Below, piece by piece: positions 1 through 8,994 of a DNA stretch of 36,580 nucleotides (its first letter is position 1; each line of letters opens with the position of its first letter). Position numbers and translations under genes: made by a program. Below the pieces are notes generated by a model. That model was not told where the DNA came from, did no database searches, and saw only the letters and a list, made by a program, of their open reading frames with translations. This DNA comes from a virus, in IMG/VR virus record IMGVR_UViG_3300048904_000094, positions 1 through 36,580 of that record; one strand, 5' to 3'.

Positions 1-9
1 CCGCTGCAA
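1..9. repeat. Terminal overlap: first nine bases equal the last nine (36572-36580)
   Basis: ccgctgcaa occurs at 1-9 and at 36572-36580. Joining the ends through this overlap keeps the tail-fibre frame open (VASGG then CSGSKSSGG), so it marks a circular map or assembly join rather than a biological end. Confidence 0.8.
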
Positions 10-989
10 CCCCCACTTGCTACAACGCCACGATGTTTCAAATACCCAGGAGGTTTCGTCCAAGTTCCACTTGCAAGGAATCGAGTACGATATGGCTTAA
101 GAACAAGCGAAATTAATTGCGTGCCATCACATTGGAAATCACGTGCTTCGCCTGGATACATGATCCAGTTAGTGAGCCCATCAGAAGATGGAATAGTGAT
201 ATTGCCTGTGCTTGTATTCCAAATACGAATCCACCAGTTGGCACCTAGATTTGCAAAGGTATCGAATGTCTGAGTAAATCCGCCTGCACCAGTAATACGA
301 ACAAGCTTACCTGCATCAACAGCAACAAGCTGTGTATTTGTTGTTCGCGAGTCCAATACCATATTCGCACCGAGCAAAACATTCCTGTCAGGCATCGTAG
401 CTGTGCGTGTTTGTCCTGTTGAAATACCACTCAAAACAAATTGTAGACGTTTGCTAGTATCTGTTGAATCAGCTACTCGAATCGTTGCTGCTTTTAGCAG
501 ATTGGACCAAGATGCAACAGATCCATTGTTTGTAACAAAGAAATCAGTTACAGGCGCTGTAATACCTGGGAGAGCAGCTTGAAATGATAAAGCTGTAGCG
601 AAAGCTGTGGATGCAGCGTTATTTGAATTATCTCCAGCAGCAACCGTCGGAACCGTTACAGAAGTAGATGAGCCAAAGTTAATTACGCCGGTCCCAGTAA
701 TATTTACAAATGTTGCAGTTCCTGAAAAGGTAGGATTTGTGAATACTTGCTGATAATTCACAGAATCAGTAGGTTGTGCACCAATTCCAAGATTTGTAAT
801 TTTGAATCCACCAGCAGGAATATTGTTAAGCCAAGGCGATTGACCATCACGCGTTACGCAATTAGTCAAACCTGACGCAATATCATTACTATCAGTATCT
901 GTGCGAGTTGCATCAACAAAAATGCCGTTTGCGGCATCTTGTACCCATTGATAAACACGTTGGAATACTCCTACGCCGTTATATGGCAT
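1..989 (-). CDS. Tail fibre protein, N-terminal part (continues at 36571 across the window junction)
   Basis: This frame opens with ATG at 989 (product starts MPYNGVGVFQRVYQ) and stays open for 329 codons to the left edge. Because the first and last nine bases of the window are identical, it continues in frame into the glycine-rich segment at 35959-36571, giving about 533 residues. The N-terminal part (QWVQDAANGIFVDATRTD, then GGFKITNLG) is of the kind found at the virion-attachment end of podovirus tail fibres. A GTWTKP-type motif just before the Gly-rich end is typical of fibre tips. It probably binds the host receptor. The ribosome site is weak (GAGAA). It lies at the end of the late operon after three ejection-type proteins and before the lysis genes. 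Confidence 0.8.
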   Translation of the reverse strand, partial: MPYNGVGVFQRVYQWVQDAANGIFVDATRTDTDSNDIASGLTNCVTRDGQSPWLNNIPAGGFKITNLGIGAQPTDSVNYQQVFTNPTFSGTATFVNITGTGVINFGSSTSVTVPTVAAGDNSNNAASTAFATALSFQAALPGITAPVTDFFVTNNGSVASWSNLLKAATIRVADSTDTSKRLQFVLSGISTGQTRTATMPDRNVLLGANMVLDSRTTNTQLVAVDAGKLVRITGAGGFTQTFDTFANLGANWWIRIWNTSTGNITIPSSDGLTNWIMYPGEARDFQCDGTQLISLVLKPYRTRFLASGTWTKPPGYLKHRGVVASGGCS

Positions 990-1045
990 GGCATTTCTCG
1001 CTTTCTTTGCTAAACTGCATTCATTGTAATTCTAAAATAAAATAT

Positions 1046-1213
1046 ATGGAACCTTGGATTATTGCTTTGCTTCTTCGACCATTTATTGCGCTGATAGTTC
1101 TTGGTTTTATCACACTTCCCATAAAATTAATGGTTGAGCGATATATGAAGCCATGCAAACTCAAGTCATTTTTATTGCTGTCCCTGAATCAAGGCCGGTA
1201 CAGCAAACGCTGA
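1046..1213 (+). CDS. Small membrane protein, antisense to the late operon
   Basis: A 55-residue product starting MEPWIIALLLRPFIALIVLG, with one strong hydrophobic segment (residues 4-27) and a basic C-terminal half. The pattern resembles a small membrane protein that I recall from Burkholderiales phages, but its function is unknown. It lies on the plus strand between the third ejection gene and the tail fibre, and its last 42 bases overlap the 3' end of the ejection gene in a convergent arrangement. No good Shine-Dalgarno precedes the ATG (AT-rich TAAAATAAAATAT), which lowers confidence. In-frame upstream starts would lie antisense to the fibre start and look less likely. Confidence 0.5.
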   Translation: MEPWIIALLLRPFIALIVLGFITLPIKLMVERYMKPCKLKSFLLLSLNQGRYSKR

Positions 1214-2953
1214 TCCTTGAGCCCCCATTCGTAGAATCTCTGCTATCTTGCCAGGCGGTATACCAGAATTTTGAAGGGCCGCAGCTGCCTTTTGTGGATC
1301 ACGTAAAGTATCTGCGAGAATATTTTTCATAGCATCATCGCTTTGTCCATATAGGAAGTTACCGGCAGCTTTCAGATATCCGCCTGGCACACGGGCAACA
1401 GAGCCAATCCAACTTGGCAGGCCAGCCTCATTGATAAGATTAGACATTGCCATTTTCTGCACAGTATCTGATCCAACTCCACGGCCTGCACTCTGAGCAG
1501 CAGCACGCATCGCTGCATCAGAAGCTACTCCCTGTAATATTCCGACTTGTTCTGGCGTCATGATATCGGCAAGTTTTGCATTCTTCATTCCAGTAACATT
1601 TTTTGCCAACTGATCACCATTACGAAGCGCTTGTGTAAAAGCATCAGCACGGGATTTAAATGGTACAGAACCAGTGTCAGCAAGCGCTGGAACAAAACGG
1701 TTATATAGCTCTTGTCCAATATCTTGCTGATTAATTGGCTTGCTCATTTCGGCAAATGTTTGACGTGCCTGTCCATATTCAGGAATCTGAGCCTCGAGTT
1801 GCTGCAGGAATTCTTGACGTGTAGCATCAGCAGCCGCTTTTTTCGCCCCCATGAATCCTTGTTGTGGGTCCATAATGGCCGTATCAAGACCCATCTTTAG
1901 ATCATGCAAAGCTTGTCCGGTATATCCTGGCTGGCCATTAGGCAGCGTTGCGCCAAAGCTACCGCCTCGCTCTGCGGCTAGATCCGAAGCAGCACGGCTT
2001 GCTGCTTGCATGGATGGTCGCTGCATCAACGCTTCAAATTCTGGAGTAGGATTGAATGTCGCATTGGTAGCAGCTTCATATAAAGGAGCAGTCGCAGATT
2101 CGCGTGCAGCAACTGCAGCAGCACGTTGTTCAGGAGTGCCAGCCACACCACGCAAAGCATTAACCAATGCTGCCTGTTGACCTATATCTACTGCACCATA
2201 TTCTGCCGGTTGAATGGCCCTTGCAGTGCGTTCAAGCGAAGCCAAACCGGCATCATCTGCAAGTTGTCCTGCAGTAGCTTCGAATCCAGGCGTTGCAGCA
2301 GTCCGAGTCATTAAATTCTGTGCAGCTTGTTCTGGATTAGATGCTGCTCGACGTAAAGCTGCAGCTACGATACGATTTCGGCCAGCATCTGTGATTGGAT
2401 CGATCAAAGCAGCTTTTGCGATCTTTCCAGATTTCACAGCCGCTGGCACAGCAGCTCCAAATGCAGCACCAGTTCCGATGTTCTGCAAGCGACTATCACG
2501 CTCTCCGACAGGTTGAAGAGCGCCTTGTGCTGCTCCAAGCAATGCAGCACCCCCAATCGTATTAGCTCCGGGGATAAATGCTGCTGGTAACGCGGCTGCG
2601 ACAGATCCGCCGACATTACCAATTACACCGGCTCCAGTGCGCATCAATGGGGCATCTAATCGGCGCGATTCTTCGATATCTGCAGTTGTAGGCAATCCCA
2701 AAGCATTTGAAGTAGATTCTGGCAAAACTTCACGTGCAAGCTGCCCTGCTCCTCGTCCAAGATCAACGAAAGCTTTACCGGCGCCAGCAAGTATCTTTTG
2801 AGTAGTAGACATCCCCTCAGTCGGATCAATCGGCTTTTGCGCTGAAGATCCTTGCATGCTTCGAATAGCCATCGCAATCTGTTGCGCAGCTTGTGCATCT
2901 CCAGCAGCATCAGCATTACGCAGGGCAGTTTCAAGTTGTGCAAGAGTCGCCAC
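1172..2953 (-). CDS. Ejection / internal virion protein (P22 gp16 position)
   Basis: A 593-residue, Ala-rich, largely helical protein. A Gly/Ala-rich stretch at about residues 105-150 (GGSVAAALPAAF, GGAALLGAAQGAL) looks able to enter a membrane. The remainder has long amphipathic helices, and no enzymatic motif is visible. Size, composition and position (last of three large proteins before the fibre) fit a podovirus DNA-ejection protein that enters the host envelope during infection. It starts with GTG at 2953, overlapping the TAG of the preceding gene by one base (TAGTG), and has a strong GGAGG six bases upstream. The family assignment is by context and composition, not by a diagnostic motif. 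Confidence 0.65.
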   Translation of the reverse strand: MATLAQLETALRNADAAGDAQAAQQIAMAIRSMQGSSAQKPIDPTEGMSTTQKILAGAGKAFVDLGRGAGQLAREVLPESTSNALGLPTTADIEESRRLDAPLMRTGAGVIGNVGGSVAAALPAAFIPGANTIGGAALLGAAQGALQPVGERDSRLQNIGTGAAFGAAVPAAVKSGKIAKAALIDPITDAGRNRIVAAALRRAASNPEQAAQNLMTRTAATPGFEATAGQLADDAGLASLERTARAIQPAEYGAVDIGQQAALVNALRGVAGTPEQRAAAVAARESATAPLYEAATNATFNPTPEFEALMQRPSMQAASRAASDLAAERGGSFGATLPNGQPGYTGQALHDLKMGLDTAIMDPQQGFMGAKKAAADATRQEFLQQLEAQIPEYGQARQTFAEMSKPINQQDIGQELYNRFVPALADTGSVPFKSRADAFTQALRNGDQLAKNVTGMKNAKLADIMTPEQVGILQGVASDAAMRAAAQSAGRGVGSDTVQKMAMSNLINEAGLPSWIGSVARVPGGYLKAAGNFLYGQSDDAMKNILADTLRDPQKAAAALQNSGIPPGKIAEILRMGAQGSAFAVPALIQGQQ

Positions 2954-4515
2954 TATCGACCTCCATATTTATTCAATAAGTCATCAAGGCTTGGCTGTTG
3001 TGGCCCTTGTCCACGTGTGGCATTAAGTGCTTTAGTAGCCATACTTTGCGCATTTTGAGAAAGATATTTCTGGTTGATACGCAAGATTGTATCAGCGGCT
3101 GCTTGTTTGACTTCTGCTGGAACTGTCGGATCACCAATTCGTCCAGCCATTTCACGATAAAGCTGCACATCTTTATCGGACTGAGGACCGGACATTTTAG
3201 GCATTTTAGACACAAGTTGGCCGCCAATGGCAGCAAGACGAGCTGCATCTTGTCCGGCATTAGTCGATCGACCGACAAATTCCAAAGCTTTATCTCGAAT
3301 GTTCCCTGCAGTACTGCTTGTAGCACTTTGCAAATACGGTGATGCTTCATTGAGAAGCCCAATCACAGATTGGGCATCTGAGATACGCTGCTGTGCTTCA
3401 GGAGATTGAGCTTTTTCTGCCAAATCCTTCGCTAAAGCGACAGCATTTTCTGCTTGTCCAACTTGCATTGTTTCCTGCGCTTTAGACATTAATGGAATAC
3501 CTGGCTGCCGAGGCTGTCCACCACTATTCATCCATTCATTGACAGCTTGTATTACCTGCGGATCGCGACTCGCTTGAGCGGCTTGGATGATTTGCTGAGG
3601 AGTTTTGCCTGACAAGTTGATAGATACGCCATTTGATGCCTGGAAATTGACTGGCGCATTAGCTTGTGGTTGACGATCACCGCCAGCCATTTGTGCTGCC
3701 TGTTCTTCTGTAAGCAGAACCGGGCCATTTGGTGTATTAACCGTGATGGTATTGTAACCTGCACGTCCTTGGGCTTCAGCTCGGGCTTTCTCGCCAGCGA
3801 TTTGAGGCAGAATATCAGATCCTGCAATACGGCTAACTTGCGGTTGTCCGTTCGGACTAAAACCACCCTGTACACCATTAGCGAAATCAGGAGCTGCAGC
3901 AACAAATTGGCCGGTTTGTGGATTAAATACACTAGTTCCGGCGGCTACATTCGTAACTCCACCTGCCACTTCTTTGCCTAGGCGTGCTTTACCAAATGCT
4001 GTCGGATCGATACCCTGTGCAATAAGATTGCGCGTTTCTTCTGGTGTCGTTACTTCGTTTTCCAGTAATTTTTTCGCCAATCCCGGATCATATGAATTGG
4101 CTGCCAGGATCTTAGCCCATCGATTTTTTGTCGCTTGATCTACTTTTGGGATTGGCGGTTCTTCAGTCAGACCATTTCCCAATTGGATTGGTTCTTGAGC
4201 TTGATCAAATGTCCCAGAAGGTGCCAATGCACGCAGGGCTGCAGCTTGGCGCTGAGCAGATGCTTGCCCAAGAGCGGCTTCATCTGCCGCATTTTGTGAT
4301 TGCGCTTGATTCGCTAATCCAGCCTGGGCGAGCTTAATAGCTCCCAGCCAAGGACTAGTAGGAACAACCCGGCCCGAAACCATTTGAGATTCGATAGGAG
4401 CAAGAGATTGCGCACGCAATGCATCAGCAATTTGTTGACGGCGTGCGAGATCAATCTGTTGAGCCTGCAGATCCTGCTGGCTTGGTCCGAAACTAATTGT
4501 ATTGACATTAGCCAT
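2953..4515 (-). CDS. Ejection / internal virion protein (P22 gp20 position)
   Basis: A 520-residue Ala/Gln-rich protein (MANVNTISFGPSQQDLQAQQ). The helical N-terminal third is rich in Gln and Ala, the middle is Pro/Gly/Asn-rich, and the C-terminal third is helical. No catalytic residues are recognisable. Gene order and composition fit the second of three ejection proteins carried inside the virion. It starts directly after the stop of the 381-residue gene, with GGAGGTC upstream. Its TAG is shared with the GTG of the next gene, so translation is probably coupled. Confidence 0.6.
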   Translation of the reverse strand: MANVNTISFGPSQQDLQAQQIDLARRQQIADALRAQSLAPIESQMVSGRVVPTSPWLGAIKLAQAGLANQAQSQNAADEAALGQASAQRQAAALRALAPSGTFDQAQEPIQLGNGLTEEPPIPKVDQATKNRWAKILAANSYDPGLAKKLLENEVTTPEETRNLIAQGIDPTAFGKARLGKEVAGGVTNVAAGTSVFNPQTGQFVAAAPDFANGVQGGFSPNGQPQVSRIAGSDILPQIAGEKARAEAQGRAGYNTITVNTPNGPVLLTEEQAAQMAGGDRQPQANAPVNFQASNGVSINLSGKTPQQIIQAAQASRDPQVIQAVNEWMNSGGQPRQPGIPLMSKAQETMQVGQAENAVALAKDLAEKAQSPEAQQRISDAQSVIGLLNEASPYLQSATSSTAGNIRDKALEFVGRSTNAGQDAARLAAIGGQLVSKMPKMSGPQSDKDVQLYREMAGRIGDPTVPAEVKQAAADTILRINQKYLSQNAQSMATKALNATRGQGPQQPSLDDLLNKYGGR

Positions 4516-5661
4516 TTATAGACCTCCAGACAGAAGCAATGAAGAAAGTCCTTTGGAAATACCGCCAAAATTACCAAGTGCCGCTGATCCAAGACCAAAT
4601 AGACCACCAGTCAACGCATTATTTCCTGCTTGCTGAGCATTATAGTTTGCCAATTGACCTTGATATTGTTGATTATAAAGATTTGCAATATCAGTATTTC
4701 CAACTAAAGCTTGTGGAACACCCGAAAATTGAGGAGACGTAACTTGCGAACCAGATCGCAATGCATTCAATTCATTAAGCGGCTGTTGGCGCAAATAATT
4801 TTGCTCATTGATATACTGATTTCGGCCTTGATTCTGCAAATTGGCATTTGCCATAGATTGATTAAATGCAGAATTTTGATTATATGCAGCTTGTCCAAAT
4901 CCTTGTTGTTGCGCTGCATTATGAAACTGAGCATTTTGCAATGCTTGATTATATGCATTTTGATTCGATGCTAGACCAATATTGAAGAGACGCGATTGTT
5001 CCGCGCCTCCGCCTGTAATAGCACTATTACGAGCATTGTTATAAGCAAATTCCTTATTGCGACTAAAATCGCCTGTGGCACGATTCCAAGCATCAGAATT
5101 TTGTGTAATACCTTGAGCGATTAATTTGTTCTCAAGGTCAGATTGATCTTGTTTCCATTGCGGATCAAGAAAAGCCGCTTGTTGGTTATAAAGTGCATCA
5201 CGCTGAGTTTGCAAATCTTTTACAAGATCATTACCGCCAATCAATTTAGGAACATTTGCTGTATTGATGTCTTGTTGAATACTACCAAATGAAACAGGAT
5301 TGTAATTACCAATAGAATTAACTTGGCTAGGTGCGCCATTATAGTTAAAATCCTGCCCCAATTTATTTGTTACCGATCCAAGTTGACTCAATCCAAGATT
5401 GGATAATGCTTGGCTAATACTATTTTGACTATCCAATAGCTTTTGTTGATCTGGCGATAGATTGACATTCTGAGTGTATTTTGGAATACCATTTGCATCT
5501 ACGCCATTTTGAGTATAAGTTAGGCTTCCCCAAGGAGTAACCTGGTCAATACGATTAAGGGCAGCATTAGCGATCGCCGTATCTTTATTTTGCTGCGTTT
5601 GAGCAGCAGCAACTACATTAGGATCGGGTGGTGTTGGCGCTTTCGGAGAACTCTTACCCAT
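4516..5661 (-). CDS. Asn/Gln-rich ejection / internal virion protein (P22 gp7 position)
   Basis: A 381-residue protein starting MGKSSPKAPTPPDPN. Residues about 180-340 are extremely rich in Asn and Gln (NQNAYNQALQNAQF, AAYNQNSAFNQSMANAN). The C-terminus is a hydrophobic Gly/Leu-rich segment (GGLFGLGSAALGNF), possibly membrane-active. This start and composition recall proteins near the tail in many podoviruses, sometimes called tail or internal core proteins. Its base composition is AT-richer than its neighbours because of the Asn codons. It overlaps the GNAT gene by eight bases. The function is inferred from position as the first of the ejection trio. Confidence 0.55.
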   Translation of the reverse strand: MGKSSPKAPTPPDPNVVAAAQTQQNKDTAIANAALNRIDQVTPWGSLTYTQNGVDANGIPKYTQNVNLSPDQQKLLDSQNSISQALSNLGLSQLGSVTNKLGQDFNYNGAPSQVNSIGNYNPVSFGSIQQDINTANVPKLIGGNDLVKDLQTQRDALYNQQAAFLDPQWKQDQSDLENKLIAQGITQNSDAWNRATGDFSRNKEFAYNNARNSAITGGGAEQSRLFNIGLASNQNAYNQALQNAQFHNAAQQQGFGQAAYNQNSAFNQSMANANLQNQGRNQYINEQNYLRQQPLNELNALRSGSQVTSPQFSGVPQALVGNTDIANLYNQQYQGQLANYNAQQAGNNALTGGLFGLGSAALGNFGGISKGLSSLLLSGGL

Positions 5662-6091
5662 GGCTATCCCTTTCTATCCATTTGCATTCTTCGCGCAGCA
5701 TTCCATATACTACGCAATCATCATCTATAAATCCTTTACGCATAATTCCTTCTTGCGTAAAACCAATTCCATTCAAAAATTTTCTGGTATGCGTATTTTT
5801 AAATGGGGTAAGTGCTGTAACTCTATTACAGTTCAATTGTTTGAATGGATATGCAAATATCGATTTTAATACGCTTTTGTTTAACCACCTACTATTATCG
5901 GCTGCACAGGACATTTGTATATCTTTATCTCTGAAATCGTGATAAACGACTGCTCCCATAGGAGTCCCATCATTCGACATGATACCGATTGTCGTCATAT
6001 TTTCAAAAGACGAAACATGAGGAATCCTATCTGCAACCCAATCAGCAATCTGTTGATGGATTTCAGTTTGAGTGGCAATAAAAATCCTCAC
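5654..6091 (-). CDS. GNAT-family acetyltransferase in the tail operon
   Basis: A 145-residue protein with GNAT-like order: a central beta strand (GAVVYHDF), a helix leading to FAYPFKQLNCNRVTALTPF, then the FLNGIGFTQEGIMRKGF stretch typical of the C-terminal acetyl-CoA side of the fold. The substrate is unknown; phage GNATs of this kind may modify virion or host proteins. The start is GTG at 6091, overlapping the TGA of the upstream tail gene (GTGA), which indicates translational coupling and hence co-expression with late structural genes. A slightly later ATG is possible but would remove the first strand. Confidence 0.7.
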   Translation of the reverse strand: MRIFIATQTEIHQQIADWVADRIPHVSSFENMTTIGIMSNDGTPMGAVVYHDFRDKDIQMSCAADNSRWLNKSVLKSIFAYPFKQLNCNRVTALTPFKNTHTRKFLNGIGFTQEGIMRKGFIDDDCVVYGMLREECKWIERDSHG

Positions 6092-8985
6092 AGCACACCA
6101 CCTACACGGAAGACATATGTAACAGCCTGCCAGTTGGTTGCACTAGCATTATTTACAATCCTCATATGCAAAGCACCAGCATTTCCAACGCCAGTAACAC
6201 CTTGCCAATCAGTTTTTGTGCTAATACCTGGACTCCATGGAAATGTATTCCACAGCTTTGTATTCCATAATGTGCCACCTGTATTAGAGAATGTCGGCGT
6301 AGCAATTGGGTAGTTGTCGCTAAAATCCATATCGATAGCAAGCGCCGCTGACATATTTCCTGTCAAATTGAAAACAGGCTGAGCCATTGTGATATGTTTT
6401 TTGAAGCCAGGAGACCCGAAATATTGGAAAGCCGTCTTAGCTTCACCGAAAATATAACCTCCATCATCAGAATAACCTGTATCAGCTTTTGCCACAAAGG
6501 CTGTTCCAGATACTACATTCGATCCAAAATAAAGGTCATTTTCTTTAATCTCAAATACATTGGCATTCCAATTCGTGAATTTGCACCATGAATTATTAAC
6601 CACATTCATCACATATTGGTACTGCAAACTATTTTGTACTTGAGGAATGTTGATCAATATCTTATTCCCTGTTGGATAATATAGAGCTTGGAATCCAAAA
6701 TTATTGAAATAGTTTTCAGTGTCAGCATTTACAAGAATTGCAATCTTATCGCTCAAGGCGTCTCGAAGTTGCGACCTATCGGTAAGCAAAGCTTTAGACA
6801 AAGCTGAGAATCCATCGGTCGTAAGCAAAACAATATCTGAACCAAGTCGGGTAAAGAATCGTCGTCCAGGTGGACGGCCAATAAAGAAGTGACCAGCTTT
6901 GAACCAGCTAGAAGCATTCCCCGGATCAGTCCCGGTATACATCAAAATCTCACCTTCACTGGAGATAAAACAGATGTATTCTTGGATTCCAGCGGCATTA
7001 TCGATAGTCCATGTCACAGCCGCTTGCAGAGTACCTCCAAGCGTCATCAGAGGCCCAAGATCAAACTGTAGAGCTGTTCCGCCAATGGCATTAGCAGGCA
7101 AATACCATGCAACTAATGTTCCTACTTCGACAAAGAAGATCCTGTTTGCATATAGGGTAAGCTGAATAGCCTTCTTCGGATCAAGTCCCAATAAAGTAGG
7201 GGAAATGATCATCGTACCTTGTGTAGTGGCATTGCCAGATGGCGTAGTAGCCATCGTATAAGTGAAAGTCGTTGGACCGGTCGGAGTGACGAAGAAAGTC
7301 CCGTTATAATCAGACGGAACAGCATTAATGATCGTCACTTGATTACCGGCTATTAGACCGTGCGGATATTGTGTCGTTACCGTTGCGGTAGTACCAACGT
7401 TAGTCATGCTTAAAATGCGCTGACTAACAGTATAACTTCCGAGAATAGTAGCATTATTGCTTGGAATACGGTTAAAAGATCCCACGACCGTAGCATTTCC
7501 GCCTGGATCTGATCCGGTCACATAGGTAAATGTAAGAGGATCTATTACGGTAACAGGGAATTGTCCGTTATATGCGCTTGGAGTTGCCCCAGTTACCTCA
7601 ACTGAGTCGCCAGTTACCAAGTTGTGAGGCCACTGTGTGACAAGGGTGGCGGTTGTAATCGAGCTGCTAATGCTTACTGTCCGCTGGAACAGGGAATAAT
7701 CGCCGACGACAGTTGCATTAGCCGCCAATACTCGCCCTTGAGTGCCTACCACAGTCGCATTGGATGCTGGAGTGGTATTCATCGTGTAGGTGTAGACGGT
7801 CGGGCTGCTCACAGTCACGACATAAGTACCATTGAAATCAGCAGGCGTAGCCCCGCTAATCAGCGCAGAGTTACCTGTCACCAGATTGTGTGGGGTCGTA
7901 GTAGTAAGCGTGGCCAGGGTTCCCACACGAGTAATGCTCGATGTGACGATATTTACAATATACGAACCTAATACGGTCGCGTTATTTGCTGGCGTGCCAC
8001 CCATCGTATAGGTAAAAGTAGTCGGGCCAGTCACAGTGATTGTGAATGTGCCGTTAAATTGTGCTGGAGTAGCGCCGGACACCGTGACACTATTGCCAGT
8101 CGAAAGGCTATGCGGCGAAGCAGTAGTCAGTGTCGCAGTTGTCGTGACAAAGGTAATTGTCGAAATGGCAGGCAGGTTGACGTTATAGCTGAACGTGTTT
8201 GCTCCTAAAACAGAGACCAAAAATGTCCCGTTATACAGAGCTTCCGTATTGCCAGATGTGGTAACCGCAGTACCTGTGCTAAGACCATGAGCTGATCCAG
8301 TAGTCACAATCGCATTGGCATTATTCTTGATGATGGTCGAGATAGCCATAACTCGCGTGTCATAGCTATAACGCACAGAATCGATCACTGTGACTTTATG
8401 CGCGCCATTGTAGACAGATGGCGAGAACCCGCTTAGCACGACCGTAGAGCCCGTAGAAAGGCCATGAGGTGCGTATGTCGTAGCCGTAGCTGTAAAACTC
8501 GAGTAAGTAATGCCTGTGACGATCTGAGAGCCGACAATAGATGGCGTAATCCAATTAGTGCCATCATAGATACGAGCGAAATCAGTACCGTTGACGGTAT
8601 AAAGGAATTTTCCACCTGGTGTAGCTACATTTACATGCTGCCAGCGAGCATTAGTCAGACCAGTGACAACAGGAGCGCCTACCGCTCCCTGGTTAGTAGC
8701 ATCATAAAAAGATGTGCCGGATGCCGCGATGAGCTTGCTGGATGCCCCATTGTTGTAAGACATTAGGCTTTCAACGGCAGCTGGATAGCCAGTGGACCAA
8801 CGTACATATCCCTTACGTAGTTCTACACTTGTTGTATTAGGGAAGAAATTGGTCAGGATCGTCGCATCAGTCGGCGGCATAGCGGCCAAAGCATCCCGCG
8901 CATTTAATCCGCCCGTAGGAGCTGGAAGCGTGAGGGTTTGCGCTGGAGGTTGCTGAGGCGGTCGTTTTTGGCGAGGAATGAACAT
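6088..8985 (-). CDS. P22 gp10-like tail accessory protein with an internal beta-repeat array
   Basis: A 965-residue protein. The N-terminus (PAPTGGLNARDALAAMPPTD, then TNFFPNTTSVELRKGY) is characteristic of podovirus tail-hub or packaged-DNA stabilisation proteins that sit under the portal. Residues about 156-595 are six degenerate copies of a 60-90 residue module (TATLTT..PHGLSTGNSVTVSGATPS.YNGTF.VTV..PTTFTYTM). The C-terminal third resumes the beta-rich tail-protein sequence (LGLDPKKAIQLTLYANRIFF, PPGRRFFTRLGSDIVLLTTD). P22 gp10 is about 470 residues, so the array accounts for most of the excess length. SD GGAG lies in the arm of an inverted repeat at 8995-9005. The gene follows the connector-like gene except for an inserted HNH gene. 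Confidence 0.7.
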   Translation of the reverse strand: MFIPRQKRPPQQPPAQTLTLPAPTGGLNARDALAAMPPTDATILTNFFPNTTSVELRKGYVRWSTGYPAAVESLMSYNNGASSKLIAASGTSFYDATNQGAVGAPVVTGLTNARWQHVNVATPGGKFLYTVNGTDFARIYDGTNWITPSIVGSQIVTGITYSSFTATATTYAPHGLSTGSTVVLSGFSPSVYNGAHKVTVIDSVRYSYDTRVMAISTIIKNNANAIVTTGSAHGLSTGTAVTTSGNTEALYNGTFLVSVLGANTFSYNVNLPAISTITFVTTTATLTTASPHSLSTGNSVTVSGATPAQFNGTFTITVTGPTTFTYTMGGTPANNATVLGSYIVNIVTSSITRVGTLATLTTTTPHNLVTGNSALISGATPADFNGTYVVTVSSPTVYTYTMNTTPASNATVVGTQGRVLAANATVVGDYSLFQRTVSISSSITTATLVTQWPHNLVTGDSVEVTGATPSAYNGQFPVTVIDPLTFTYVTGSDPGGNATVVGSFNRIPSNNATILGSYTVSQRILSMTNVGTTATVTTQYPHGLIAGNQVTIINAVPSDYNGTFFVTPTGPTTFTYTMATTPSGNATTQGTMIISPTLLGLDPKKAIQLTLYANRIFFVEVGTLVAWYLPANAIGGTALQFDLGPLMTLGGTLQAAVTWTIDNAAGIQEYICFISSEGEILMYTGTDPGNASSWFKAGHFFIGRPPGRRFFTRLGSDIVLLTTDGFSALSKALLTDRSQLRDALSDKIAILVNADTENYFNNFGFQALYYPTGNKILINIPQVQNSLQYQYVMNVVNNSWCKFTNWNANVFEIKENDLYFGSNVVSGTAFVAKADTGYSDDGGYIFGEAKTAFQYFGSPGFKKHITMAQPVFNLTGNMSAALAIDMDFSDNYPIATPTFSNTGGTLWNTKLWNTFPWSPGISTKTDWQGVTGVGNAGALHMRIVNNASATNWQAVTYVFRVGGVL
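7201..8520. repeat. Six tandem protein-level repeats (PHGL-type beta modules)
   Basis: On the minus strand the motif P-H-(G/N/S)-L recurs at about 8465, 8290, 8113, 7890, 7627 and 7360. Spacing grows from about 60 to about 89 codons because later copies carry extra NNATV(V/L)GSY segments. DNA identity between copies is modest, so the array is old or fast evolving. Such modules usually fold as small beta or Ig-like domains on the virion surface. Confidence 0.75.
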
Positions 8986-8994
8986 TTAATTGCG

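Noticed and set aside
990-1045. Promoter for the plus-strand gene at 1046
   Set aside because: Possible TTGCTA and TAAAAT boxes are 20 bases apart; too weak to call.
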